From NCBI GenBank assembly GCA_951213105.1, contig OX578142.1:117194065-117258064 (forward strand): a stretch of DNA of 64,000 nt, read 5' to 3'. Source of the DNA: Amaurobius ferox (Eukaryota; Arthropoda; Arachnida; Araneae; Amaurobiidae). Below are positions 47,373-59,242 of the stretch, in pieces (the stretch's first letter is position 1; each line of letters starts with the position of its first letter). Position numbers and translations under genes: made by a program. The notes under the pieces are model-generated. The model was not told where the DNA came from. It did no database searches and saw only the letters and a list, made by a program, of their open reading frames with translations.

Positions 47373-48667
47373 TAACACTTTACAACAAAGTTGAAAGGTG
47401 TTTATGACTTTGTTCATTCTGTCTGTCTGTCTGTCCGTTAGCACGATAACTGCCGTAAAAATGACTTACTCAAAATGAAATTTTAGTATGTTGTTCAGAC
47501 GGTCTGTAGGACCTATGGGAATATAAATGAATAATATCACCCAAGTTTTGGATTGAACCCGGGTTGAAAAAATGAAATACATTGAGCCCTATGGGACCTA
47601 ATTTTTCAAACATTTTTTAAGCGGAATTAAAATTCACAAATTGCTTCGAAAATTTTAGGTAATATTCAAATTGTTCCACAAAATATATAAAAAAAAATTC
47701 AGCGAAATATATTCAGTAGTTTTTTAAATAAAAATTAAAATAATAATTACACCTCTTATATGAAACGATCACGTGACCATGATATGAAAAAATCACATGA
47801 CCCACTTCAAAATGATATATGGCATCCATCTTGTTTCAAAATCGCGATTTTTTAAGTTCTTTTTAATTCATATTGAGTGTTGTATTCGTCCTAAAACTAC
47901 TTTATTTTAGCTTAAATTCTGTGCATCTACATACTGAAACAACGCAAATACAATATATTTGAGTTTAAATGATTCTCCAAATTTGATTATTTCTACAACG
48001 AAGCCTATTTTTCACTTATGTAAAATGTAAACAGCAAAATATATAGAATGAGTTGTATTAGAATTGCTGTATTTCTTTAACACAAAATAATTTAGCCCAT
48101 GGAGTCTGCATGGCTGATATGAATGAAATATTAATTGATTTTTTAAAGAGAAGGACGATTTTTTTCGATGAAGTTTTAAGCATAGAGTTTAATTACTTGT
48201 AGCTCCATGGTCTCAATTTTTAAATAAAATAAATCATTATAGTATTGTGATGAATAAAATGAATGGGGGAAAGTTATGAATGAAATGCTGTTTTTATAGA
48301 GAGATCCAGGCGTGTTATTTTTTCTATGACGTCATTTGAATTCATTTCAGTTGTTTTCGGTGAAGTTTTCGAATATAATAAATTATCGTAGTATTACGAT
48401 GGTTTTAAAAATATTACCGTGGAATGTATCGCATTTTAGAGATATTTAAACCAGGCAATTTATATTTCAATGCCGTCATTTGAATGAAGTTCATTTTTTT
48501 CAATGAAGGCTTAAGTTTTCTAATATAATAAATTAATTTTAGTATTGTGATAAGTTTTGAAATATTACCGAGGAATGTATTGCATTTTAGACTGTTTTAA
48601 ATAAAATTGCATTGAAGTTGGAAAGTGTTTCATAATTAATGCTTTAAGCATGATTGATCTTTCTTGT
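47373..48667 (+). mobile_element. Helentron-like non-autonomous element, copy 10, full length
   Basis: This 1295 bp copy has intact ends (TAACACTTTACAAC ... GATTGATCTTTCTTGT) and T on both flanks. The microsatellite (CTGT)n lies at 47419-47434. The 3' hairpin 'aattaatgctttaagcatgatt' ends about 14 bases from the terminus. It is a good reference copy, and it is the last copy in the window: none is seen from 48668 to 64000. Confidence 0.75.
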
Positions 48668-49874
48668 TCAATTTTAACATGCCTTTTACACTACAAATAC
48701 CATCAGAATATTTACGACAGTTAAATTCTAAGAACATAATAGAATATACAAGAACCATGCTTCAAGTGTAGAGGTCGACCAGCATATATATAGTTGGTAG
48801 TCTTCGTGGTTGGTTAGTCTTCGTGGTGTATCGGTGGTCTTCAGAACCCGATAGCCTTCCCAAGTAGCACGATCTGGATTAAAAACGTTGCAAACTTGTT
48901 GCTATCGTTGGTTTTTCGTTTGGTTGCAAATATTGCGATTTAAAAATTATTTTAAAACGAATTATGTGTTACGTTGCAAAATGGATTATATATTTCGTTT
49001 TTAAATCATTTTACTTTTGTTGCATTTTTCTAAAATTTTTACACTTATTCATGATAAATATTTTCATATCTCCTCCTCAATCAACTATTTTCCTCCAAAA
49101 AATAATCCGATGCTAAATTTCTTAATACGTAAATTTAACTCATTAGCGTAAAGACCCAATGTGCTATTGGAATTTATGATTTTTAATGGGTATTTTTAAT
49201 ATTAAATTTCTTTTTTTTTTGCATATTTTGTTATTTCTATTTTGTTTAAATTTGTTAAAATTGTAAATTTTAAATTTTCGACAGTTGATAAAATTTAAAA
49301 ATTTATTTAAACCATTGATATTTGTAGGCATTAAAAGGAAATAGTTGTTTATTCTTATTTTAGTTTTTTATGATTGAATAAAAATTGCATGAATTCTGCT
49401 AAAAATGGTCTCAGGGAGTGTGTGTATGTGTGTGATGATGGTGGTGTGTGTGTGTGTGGGGAGGATACCGATTTATCCTATCCTGCACAACGCTCATAAG
49501 TAAAATTACTATGAAATATACAAATATAGAACATTGGACTAGTTAACATCGGCGTAACCGAAATGTCGTGAGTGAGGGAGGAGGTTGACGGTCAGATTTT
49601 ATCGATAGTGACTAAATATGTTTAACTAATGGAGAGTAAATGACCTTGAATCAGTGCATGAGTGTTGAGATGGAGGAATTGGTACTCTTGCTTATACTTT
49701 TGTATAATACACGAAAAGAATATTCAAAATAAATTTAATAACCGAAAATTTATCTGTACATAAACTTTAAGCATACATTCGATATTTCCTTGTGCAATTA
49801 GTCAAGTTACTTTTCTCCTGGATTTTAACATATTTATCTGATCTAAATTTAACAATCAATATTCATGTTTAAAC
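48668..49874. other. No gene; short direct repeats and TG-rich tract
   Basis: 'ggttagtcttcgtggt' is duplicated at about 48796-48835. A (TG)n-like tract occupies about 49418-49458. The rest is AT-rich. Confidence 0.4.
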
Positions 49875-50570
49875 ATAGGCGTAGCCAGGATTTTGGAAAA
49901 ACGGAAGGGGGTTGACGATCGAATGTGTTGAATTTAGTTATTCGGTATAGACCATATAAAGAACTAGTATATTTTTAGAGCATTTTGGCATTAACAGGGT
50001 AAGGGTAAGTTGCGTCACCCACGCATAGGCGTAGCCAGAATTTTGACAACCTAATAGGGAAGGTAGCAATCCTGAATTTCCTTTCCAAATATTGACTTTA
50101 TGTATAACTAATGGTTCAGACAAGGAAGGGGGGTGCTTCCAATCAGTAATTCTTTCAGGCATACCTCTGGGGCCGATGCGCCCCCCTCCCCCTCAGAGAT
50201 GAGTATCGCCCGCCCGGAGACATTTTATATTACCTAGTTTCTATTTATGTGGCATAGCGTTTAGATATTTTCTGTCGAGAAAATAGAAAACTTGCCCCCC
50301 CCCCCCCCCACACACACACACACAGACACACCAGCCGAAAAGTCCTGAAAGAAATACTGCTTCTAAGCCCCATTCCACACAACTGCTGCACCCTGCTTTA
50401 ACGGATGGGGGGGGGGGGGGGGCGTTTCTTCGTTTTTTCATTTGCTAACCTAACCACGTCATCAGCAAATTCCATTAAACAAATTATTTCACCTTATAGC
50501 AATATATGGATAACTTCAATTTCAATACATTCTCTAGCCCCCCCCCCCCCCCTCCCCACCACTTATAAAC
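49875..50570. repeat. Repeat region with 'aggcgtagccaggattttg' motifs and three dG/dC runs
   Basis: 'ataggcgtagccaggatttt' at about 49877 and 'ataggcgtagccagaatttt' at about 50025 are two starts of one repeat. Homopolymers follow: C15 at 50295-50309 (next to (CA)n), G16 at 50407-50422 and C15 at 50538-50552. The inverted orientation of the runs suggests copies on both strands. Confidence 0.5.
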
Positions 50571-50826
50571 TTTTATAGAATTATTGAATTATTTAATTTA
50601 ATCACGTTATTTAAGGTATATATTTAAAAATTATTATTAATATTATAAATTTATATTAATATTACAATATTATTAATATTTCAAGCAATAATAAAATTGA
50701 CTGAATAGATTTCTAGAAAATGTGGAAGTTTATTAGACAGAATATTTCCTCGCTAGACTGCACGAAATTTGTGCCAAATCAGCGATAAGTATCCTTTTTT
50801 CTTTAATGTATGGTAACTCTCTACAG

Positions 50827-51400
50827 CAGCGTTTCCTAGCTTGTGACACGTGCTCGCACCAACATTGGCGCAAAAATGTTTGGCAACTTGGCGTGGAACT
50901 GTTGAGACACCTCGTGTTTGTTGTCTTCTTTTGTCTAGTTAGGAGTCAGGGTAAGTAAATTGTTTTTACATTTTAAAACTGATTGTATTGTTGATTTTAT
51001 TGTTTTTTATATTCCATGCATTGTAGATAAAGTAAATTAAGTAGTGCTAGTGCTATTAAAATTATAAGACGTTTCAATGTGCATTTGAAGTTGCACATAA
51101 AACAAAATCCTCAATTAGTGGATAAAAATCTCCTTGCCCCGTACTAAGTAATAACAGTTTGTTCTATGAAGAATGCATATGGGTAAATTAGAATCGGATA
51201 CAAAAATAATTATAATTCCAGATAAGAAATTTAAGGCTTATTTATTTGACGACATTTCAAAGTTCAAATAAAACATTGTTCTTCACAACATTCAAGTTGT
51301 TACAGTAACAGAACAAAAAATGTATTTTCGCCTGGATTGCAGCAAGATAAATATACGACGCCCATGTACCAGATGTCATATTTCAGACAGAAGAAATTGG
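50827..51400 (+). mobile_element. Possible hAT element start with BED-finger remnant
   Basis: 'cagcgtttcctagcttgtg' at about 50827 resembles the CAGCGTTTCCCAAAC-type terminal repeat of hAT elements. From about 51070 a frame reads RFNVHLKLHIKQNPQLVDKN, similar to the end of a BED zinc finger (H-x3-5-H followed by 'P-x-L-x-D-K-x-L'). A good donor (cag|gtaagt) lies at 50948-50956. The other terminal repeat was not found. Confidence 0.35.
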
Positions 51401-52928
51401 ACATCATGTGATCTGTGAATTTAATAGAGAATACATTTTAAATTTATTTTTGAGGAAATGATCATTCAGTTATTATCATTGATCAAGTGCGAGTTACAAT
51501 TTGTTATTTTTAAATTTATTGCAAAAAAGTTGAATTACTTTTGCACTATGATTGCTTGATTGATTGTGAAAATATGAAATTCAATGGGTACTGTTTACTT
51601 TAGAATTTAATAATGATATTTTATTTTCAATTTCTCCTGTGGTTTTAATTTCAATTAGGTAGATTCTGAATGTTTCTAAATTATCAAAATTAAATGAATT
51701 TTAATAATAAATTAAAATCCAATTTCACCGGTTTCTTTCCGATAACAAATACTTAATGAAAATTTATTTGAGCAAACTGTTATAATTTAAAATTAATATA
51801 TGATTATACAAAGGAACTTTTTATTTATTTAATTTTTTTTTAGGAAGGGGGGGGGGGGGGGGCAATGAACCTCAACCCTCTCCTTTAAATAGATCCCTGG
51901 TATGCTTAATTTGTTGCATGGATCCTAATGTACAAAAAATGATTAGTTTCCGAAATTTGCTTCAAATTTTAAGTCAACATATATGTTTGCAGATACTTTT
52001 CATTTTTATTTTCCTCTGTGTAAATATTTGAACATTGATCACAAAACTAATAATAATAATTTACATATATACAAAATAATTCGATCATTATCTGCTATCT
52101 TACCTTTTGTTCCCAGAAAAGTAATTTGATATGTAGTTTGCAGAAGTGGGTCAAAAACGATCCAATTTTAATGATCACATTCCCATTGAAAATTTTTTTT
52201 TATTAAAATACAATATATTTATTTTAACATTTTAAAATGCTTTTCAGTTGATAAATTTTATCTGAGCACGAAAACAAACTCCATCATATGCCAAGTACAG
52301 GTCGCCACCATAATTTCACATTTTACACTAATAATTCATTCATTAATTTTATTTATATTTTACAACATTTACACAATTCTAAAACTTTATTACGATGCAC
52401 ATAAGTTTGTAATGTACGAAAGTATTTAATATTGTATCCATGAGAAAATATAGTATAAATTATAGGTATGCTTTTAAAATGAGTAAAACAAGAGCATTAA
52501 GTTTATATAAAATGGGTGGAAGTTGATTGCTTCATACAAATTACATGAATAGGAAAGAAATCGGATGGACTACAGGAAAGGGATAGAACATATAGAATAA
52601 TTATGTGGAACGTAAGATACAAGATCAGGAAGATGTCACATAACAGAGCACAGTATCAAGCAGGGTTGTGGAGTCAGTACTTCAAACCTTCGACTCCGAC
52701 TCTTGTATTCTAATGTCAAGTATGATACCAATATAAATAGCAATTAATATTTAATGTTTTATATTAATAGATTTTTTATTGGTGTTTTTTTCTTAAATTT
52801 ATTTCCTAAAAACTATTAAAAAATTAAATATTCCAATATAAAATTATTTTTAAATAGTTTTATTTATTTAGCATTCTGTATATTTTTACTGACTCTGAAT
52901 CAAGCAAAATATGATAATAGAACGTGAA
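51401..52928. other. AT-rich stretch with one G16 run
   Basis: G16 lies at 51847-51862 after a T tract. At about 52660-52715 'gggttgtggagtcag' and 'tcgactccgactc' form the imperfect inverted ends of a known type of short arthropod repeat. Otherwise nothing is recognised. Confidence 0.35.
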
Positions 52929-53325
52929 GCATAAAGCTGTTTCGAGGAAATGTTGGATCTTCTTCATCAGTGCCAGCAAATCTAAAGTCAAAAAGATCAA
53001 AGATCAAATTGACAGAAATAGAAGAGCCAGAGAGGTATCCTATAATTAAAAGATACGTTCACAATTATAAAACAGAAAACTAAAGAAGGATTCTGGATAC
53101 TAGAAAGTCAGTCAAGCAACATAGAACTAACACACAAGCTGGATTGTTCAAAGACATTACAAAAATGTCCCAACAAGATGAGACAAGACACAACCTGGTG
53201 AAAACAATTCCAAATGTCATTGAAGAGTTCCTTAAGGTATAAAACAAATATAAAGAAAAATGGTACAATTACAAGGCATCTAACAAGACAGTAAAAGGAA
53301 AAGTTACTGAACAAATCATTAGCTA
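52929..53325 (+). pseudogene. Coding-like relic, family unknown
   Basis: One + strand frame runs about 130 codons with only two stops. It reads LFRGNVGSSSSVPANLKSKR, then EIEEPERYPIIKRYVHNY, then QAGLFKDITKMSQQDETR and NLVKTIPNVIEEFLKV. The composition (Lys/Glu/Thr-rich, balanced) differs from the surrounding AT-driven frames. No domain is recognised. It could be a retrotransposon Gag, a transposase linker or a host pseudogene. Confidence 0.35.
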
Positions 53326-53582
53326 AAATACTTAACTATTTCTGAATATGAAAGGTATAGAAAAGTCAAGATTATAAATTAACAAACATTTTTGTATAAT
53401 ACTAGTGGAAGAAAACTTAAAACGATAGACAGAATTTCTACAATGTTGAGCAGTCAGAGATTTATTTTCCCATTTTATGATATAGTTTTCATATTCCTTA
53501 ATACATAAGTTAAGAACATATTTAGTTTTGTCAATATATATCAAAGGTCATTCTTGGAAGAAATACCTCAAATACTCTAACT

Positions 53583-53780
53583 TGGAGACAGCAGTGCAGA
53601 CCTAGCCTACCTCTCGGTTTACAGGTTTAGTTCTGCACCCCTGTGGACTTATGGACCCACATGTTTAACATGATCATACTCCACGTGAACACAGCAGCAG
53701 TTTTTTTGGCAGCGGAAGGAATCGAACCCGGGTCTACCGAATGCAATTCCCGTGCGCTAACCAATGGGCTACCACGCCTG
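53583..53780 (-). mobile_element. tRNA-derived SINE with target duplication
   Basis: Flanks caaatactctaact (53569-53582) and caaataccctaact (53781-53794) are a 14 bp target duplication with one change. On the - strand the head reads 'ggcgtggtagcccattggtt' (box A) and 'gggttcgattcc' (box B, 53729-53718), a good pol III promoter. The body contains 'tggagtatgatcatgttaaa', then 'catgtgggtcc', which is shared with the 5S-headed SINE at 58075-58105, and a tail related to 'ggtaggtcggacggtctg'. Confidence 0.85.
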
Positions 53781-53794
53781 CAAATACCCTAACT

Positions 53795-55284
53795 ATTTAA
53801 AATATCTGTAGGATTATTTAGATTGAAAAACTTGGGCATACTAGATGGAGAAAATGCTTGTGTTTACTAACAGACATGTAAGAAGAAAAAAATTTTGTGG
53901 AAGATCCACAATTTCTGGATGAAAACATAGCACATTTTTTAAAATAAAATGCATTTATAATTGATCAATATATTTTTGAGATATGTATACATCTCACAAT
54001 ACATTTAAAAATATATTAATTGAAAAAAGCCTGTTCTTTCAAGAAGTGGCTTAAAAATATATATATATAAAGAACCTACATTATTTTTTTAGTGCGGAGG
54101 GGGGGGGGGGGGGGTCTTCTGAACTCTATCGCTGGGTATAAGCACAATATTGCTGCAATTAAATTTTCTGTGGATTTTAGTTATCTGCCAACTCAACTTT
54201 TGAAAAATGATAGTAAAATATTTTTCAGAAACATGTTCATATAAAGATTTAGAAAAATTTTGATTAACTTGAACAACAATTGTAGGAGAGAAACTGTTTT
54301 AATAGTAACAGCATTTAGATACTAAGATTGAGCAAATCCATTGTAGAACAAATGTTTAAAATGCAATGTGAAAACATACCAAGAGCCGACAATTTTAGTT
54401 TGGCTGAATGGCAGAAATTTTTATTTACAACGGTAATTGATACAAGTTTATGAAAAACCATAGGAAATTATTTTTGCATATAAATTTAAAGATCTTGAGT
54501 AGAATATTTATATTTCCTAGCTCAAACGTCTCAATACATTGTTTTCTTCATCATTCTAGGAAAATACTGGAACCATTGTGGGGTTGAACCCCACTTTTGG
54601 AGTCAATTTTGTCTTCCTGCATTAATCTACCAAGTACATTGTACCGTGTCAATTAACAAGTCTTGAATTAATTCACTTTTGACAGTCTATGAGGTAAGTC
54701 TGTTCCTTATCGTATCAAAAATAAGCTGTTGGGAGTTCTTGAAATATCAGCTTTCCTAGCTGATGTCCTTTGTCTTAGAAACGATAAAAGAATAAAGTAT
54801 TTTTAATTAAAACTCATCCGACCATGTTAGTTATACATATGAATAGGTACATTAATTTAAAACCCTAATTCTGGACTGGATAGGAAGTCATGTTTTATAC
54901 TCCATATTTTTATTACTCGTTATTGACTTAATTCAAATGGCAATGGCTTAAAGGTAGGCTACTCTAAATTCAATTTAAATTGTAAAAGCTATACTCACTA
55001 AATAAAAAAATTTAAGTAATTCAATATTAGTATACCATAGTTACCCCTTTTCTATGGTTTCAGTCAATCACAATCAAAAAATCATAAATGGAAAATTTCG
55101 GAAATAAGCAATTCATAAAATGTAAATTACACACCAGTGATTGGAAATCATCAGTATTGTTGACACAATAACATTTACTAAAACTGCAGTGAATGAATTA
55201 AAACTAGTAAAATTAAACGCCTGCAGGAAGACCTTATGATTTTAAAGGTTTCCCAGGGATCAGTGGAAAAGTTGAGAAAATCAT
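53795..55284. other. AT-rich stretch with a G16 run
   Basis: (TA)n at about 54057-54069 and G16 at 54099-54114 are present. No coding or shared repeat is recognised. Parts may belong to the Tigger relic that follows. Confidence 0.35.
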
Positions 55285-55420
55285 TTATGTAGTCACAAGT
55301 TGGTAGAAAAGGTTTTTCTAACATTCTTGATTAAGAAGTGAAAGAACATATTGAAGACCATCAAGATGTGGTAACAAATGCAGAATTGAAAGAACTTGTT
55401 AAGTCAAAAGTATCCTGTCT
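55285..55420 (+). pseudogene. Possible Tigger transposase C-terminal fragment
   Basis: A short frame reads EVKEHIEDHQDVVTNAELKE, then LVKSKVS. This resembles the segment 'V-E-E-L-V-E-E-H-x-E-x-L-T-x-E-E-L-x-E-L' that follows the DDE domain in some Tigger transposases. There is no catalytic motif nearby. It would be a different subfamily from the relic at 16895-17640. Confidence 0.35.
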
Positions 55421-56629
55421 ATGAAGGTAAAGAAATTGAAGCATAACTAGCAGTGTAGACATCACTAAAATCAACTATCGAGAATCCTCAACCATTGACA
55501 AGGTCTGTTCCTGACATCCAATCACCAACATTGTCATGTCTTGATAATCCAGGATCTCCCAAAGCAAATGATTCTCAATAATAGTCTAACCTTGCATCAC
55601 AATGCCTACATTATTTTTCTCATTCCATCAAGTATGCATTGTATCATTATCACCAGAACAAGGATTAGTCTAAAACTGTACAATAAGCTATATTGGGAGG
55701 GGGAGATCACATTCACAACTTTTATTACAGTATATTATTATACTTGTTCTTTTTTATTATTAGTTATTGTTGTTTATCTTATACAGTGTCTAATTTATAA
55801 ATTTAACTTTCTCATAGAAAATAGAACGGATTCTCATATTAAACTTTCTCATATGTGAAGGAAAAAACATAGTATAATATTGGGTTTGGTACTATCCATG
55901 GTTTCAAGCATCCACTAGGGATCTTGAAACATATTTTCCTGCTGGGGAAACCTACTGTAATTTCGTTTAAAACTTTTAACTATAATTTTTTGTGAAATTG
56001 CACATTCTTGTCCCCAAGAATGGACGACAATGTTCGAAGAATAATCTTTTTCTTCCACTCGATTGTGACAGCAGCCACATTAAATTCTAGAATAATATCA
56101 CAAAGAATTTTGTTTAAAGTTTTACCACTTTACAATAGTTAAGGAAAGTGAAAAACACAATTTTGTTCATTTTTGATGCCTATATTTATTATCCCTCAAC
56201 TGTGTCATGCATTTAATTATTGTTAATATGGATGAAAATTCAAAAGTAATATGTCTTGTGTTAGCATAAGCGTGTTTTGCATTTACATTTTATTTTCAAA
56301 TGTTTTGATTTCTGTGCAGAATAAAAATATACACAAACATCAACTGTTTCTTGCGGAATGACACACAGCCAATTCGCGGTTACCTTACACTTTTCTGGTA
56401 GGTTGGACAGTCTGGGAAGTAATATGGCAACACTGCTTGCTGTTTGGTCTTGCATTTAGTTTCAGTTAGGCATACAAACCCCCTAATGGCAGATTGCCTT
56501 TACTTCGCTCACCATTGGGTGAGGGTGAAGCATCATCGTCATAGTTTCAGTTCTATTTAATTAGTTTAGTTAGTTTTTATTTTAAATTAACAATAATTAT
56601 TTTCGGATAAAGTTAGCGATACTCCAAAT
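55421..56629. other. AT-rich stretch with a SINE tail
   Basis: At 56376-56430 '(gg)ttaccttacacttttctgg' then 'taggttggacagtctggg' is a SINE 3' tail on the + strand, but its duplication could not be defined. At about 56480-56535 'ggcagattgcctttacttcg' may be another short repeat piece. The open frame 55541-55858 is AT-driven and hydrophobic, with no domain. Confidence 0.4.
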
Positions 56630-57894
56630 ATTATGAAGAGTAGACGTCCTCCAACCTGGGGCTTCTAAAAAAATTCAGATTATTATGTAAAAAAAAATCA
56701 GTTCTGCTGATAGCAGTGGTTGTGAGAGCATCCTACATTTTTTTTCCATAAAGCAAGTTCCAAGCAGATTAGAAAAGTAATACTTCCACAATTACAACCA
56801 AATTTTCTACAAATCAGAATGCTGATAAAGTAATAGAGAGCGCATCTGAAACGAAAAATTTCGTTCAGAAAAGTGACGCCAAATATTATGTAAAGAGGAA
56901 TGCAGAAAACGGTGCAACTGAATTATCGAATGAAGATGAGGTTGAATTTTTCTATAGGAGAAAATGCAGTGAATTTGAAAAAGAATGCTGAAATTGAAAA
57001 CGATGTAAAAAGAATGCTGAAATTGATGTAGAAAAGAATACTTAAAATGAAAACGATATAAAAGAGAATATTGACGTTGGACTTGAATTTTCTGATGATG
57101 AGGTTCTGATAATGAGGTAATGAAGAAAATATAGATAAGAAAATATCTATATATTTCTGATGAAGAAAATATAGATGATATGTTGTTAACTACAGAAAAC
57201 AGTAAAAAAAGAAAAGCTTATTTCATAAAAACATATTATGAAAGACAGTATAACTGGTTTTACTACAGTCTAGCAGCTTCAGGCTTTTTATGTAAAATAT
57301 GTTCCATTGGGTACAGTGGTAATAAGCCTTGAACAAGTGTTGGTGTGAGTTTTAAGGGAGGTCATCCTACCAGAACTATAAAGAAGCTTGAAAATAGCAA
57401 TAGACATAAACAATCTATTGCCTTTCCAAAGGATGCCAACAAACAAGAAATTGCTAAAAAAAATACTGAAGGCACAGAGACTGCGAAACAATCAAAAACA
57501 AATTTCAATAGAAGGTTATTTATTAAGCAAATGTGTCGAAATCTTATACTTCATGGTTAAAAAACAGTGGGCGGTATCTGAAAACTTTGGGTCAGTTGTA
57601 AGATTTTTAGGTGAAAATTTAGAGGATAAAGAAATTGCACAGTATTTAAATACATATGGGTAAAATGCAACTCATTTATTAAGCATATCTGTTGACAATA
57701 TCTTATATTCCATTTCTACTTACATTGAACAAAAAACCTTAACTGAATTATCATGTTCAGAATTTTATGCAATTTTGGTTGACGAGTCGATTGATGAATC
57801 TCAACGTGATCAGCTAGGTATAATAGTACGTTACCAAATGTAGGGTGATGAGAATGTTAAAGAAAAGTACCTTGGACTTGTACACTTACTACTA

Positions 57895-58265
57895 CCACAA
57901 CGGCCCTACCGTGCAGAAAACACCGGTTCTCGTTAGATCACCGAAGTCAAATAGCATCGGGCGCGGTTAGTACTTGGGTGGGTGACCACCTGGGAACACC
58001 TTGTGCTGTTGGCACATTTCGGGCGCGGTAGCCCGGTGGTTTGCATGCTGCCACAACTGCCTCCGTGTTCATGCGGAGTATGATCACGTTAAACATGTGG
58101 GTCCGTAAGTCCTTCCAAGAGGTTGGTGGTAGGGAAGGAGGGTACAGTCCCTGTGGATGCCTCCCCACTGGGTTCCGGTCTAAATTGGGTGGCACTTACC
58201 GGCCGTCCAAACAGTTACCTTACATCTTTCTGGTAGGTCGGACGGTCTGGGTCTCAACAACAACA
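57895..58265 (+). mobile_element. 5S rRNA-headed SINE (SINE3-type) with an internal tRNA-like segment
   Basis: Positions 57895-58015 are a nearly full-length 5S rRNA-like sequence ('caccggttctcgttagatca', 'gcgcggttagtacttgggtg', 'gtgaccacctgggaacacc'), carrying the internal pol III control region. Then 'gcgcggtagcccggtggttt' (58022-58041) matches the box A head of the SINE at 53583-53780, but box B is deleted. The shared body ('gcggagtatgatcacgttaa') and the tail ending 'gtaggtcggacggtctgggt' plus (CAA)n follow. The flanks acttactacta (57884-57894) and acttaactacta (58266-58277) are a target duplication with one indel. It sits inside the DUF4371 relic. Confidence 0.88.
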
Positions 58266-58418
58266 ACTTAACTACTATCAATGCTGAAGAAATTATGAGT
58301 GCTATTGAGAAAACAACTGTAGCAAAAAATGTTAAGCTGTTCAATTGTTTATTTATAGTTTTAGAGGGAACCAATGTAATGAGCGGAGAGCTTTCAGGTG
58401 TTCAACGTCGAATGAAAC

Positions 58419-59242
58419 TGTTGGAAAAAATCAATATATCGCGATTCACATTCCCGTGAACGGGCGTTTATGCAAATTTAATATGAACAACTCTTTCTGT
58501 TCACCGGCGTGAACCGTGACGTTTTTCAACATGAGGTTTCATGCAAATCAGTTCTCAATGCATACGCATCTGATTTGCATATCCGGGGGCGTTTCCGGAA
58601 GTGTCCATTCTCGGATATATAGGGCAGAGGTTTCTTGAAGCAATCAGACGACTTCAGCAGATGACGTCAGACGACTCAATCAGAAGACTTAATCCGATCA
58701 CGACGATCGATTAGACACATACGCTGATAGTCTGATGCAGGCAGACAGAAATGCTTTAGACAGAAGCACTGCGGGATATCGTTTGACGACGGTTTTTAGT
58801 CGAGACGGATGCAGATGTGGTCAGTTTAGACCAGCATGTATTGAACGTTAAATTTACTTACAAACGTTCGGAAGTCACTTTAAATATTTTTTTGATGTCT
58901 TATCCTTTGGTTTTCCTTTGCCAAGTGTGATACCTTCGATGGTGGCTGGAAATACACGCAAGTGATAGAGGTAGTATAGTTACTTACTACCAATGCTTCA
59001 AGGAATCTCGGTCTGATTATTTACAACTGCAAACTTTTTGTACATAGTATATTTTGAAGTTTTGTGGCATGGAAAATTACCTGGAATGTGTAATTTGCCT
59101 AGTTATGTTTCTCACGAAATAAAGTGAACGATGTTTTTCTTTGAAACTGGATCTGTGTACTTTTATGACCCAGCCAACACTTATTGACTCTATGCCAGTG
59201 CGTACTTTGCTGTTCATCTTCAAATTTTTAAATTTTCCAACA
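58419..59242. mobile_element. Solo-LTR-like insertion in the transposase relic
   Basis: This 824 bp block begins TGTTGGAAAA and ends TTTTCCAACA, a 10 bp terminal inverted repeat with TG...CA ends. GAAAC lies directly before it (58414-58418) and again at 59244-59248, one base after it, as expected of a 5 bp duplication. Inside are a TATA-like TATATA at 58616-58621, G+C-rich upstream sequence with direct 'cagacgactcaatcagaaga' type repeats, and AATAAA at 59118-59123, which suggests + orientation. It has no ORF. Excision with one GAAAC restores the transposase frame. A MITE with 5 bp duplication is the alternative. Confidence 0.7.

Noticed and set aside
50241..50441. Gly/Pro-rich - strand frame
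   Set aside because: It reads through the dG/dC runs and the CA microsatellite, so it is not a credible protein.
55541..55858. 105-codon hydrophobic protein
   Set aside because: AT-driven composition, no conserved motif, and no upstream exon or promoter signal.
57895..58015. Functional 5S rRNA gene
   Set aside because: It is followed by a SINE body and tail with a target duplication, carries several changes from 5S consensus, and lies inside a transposon relic. It is a SINE head.
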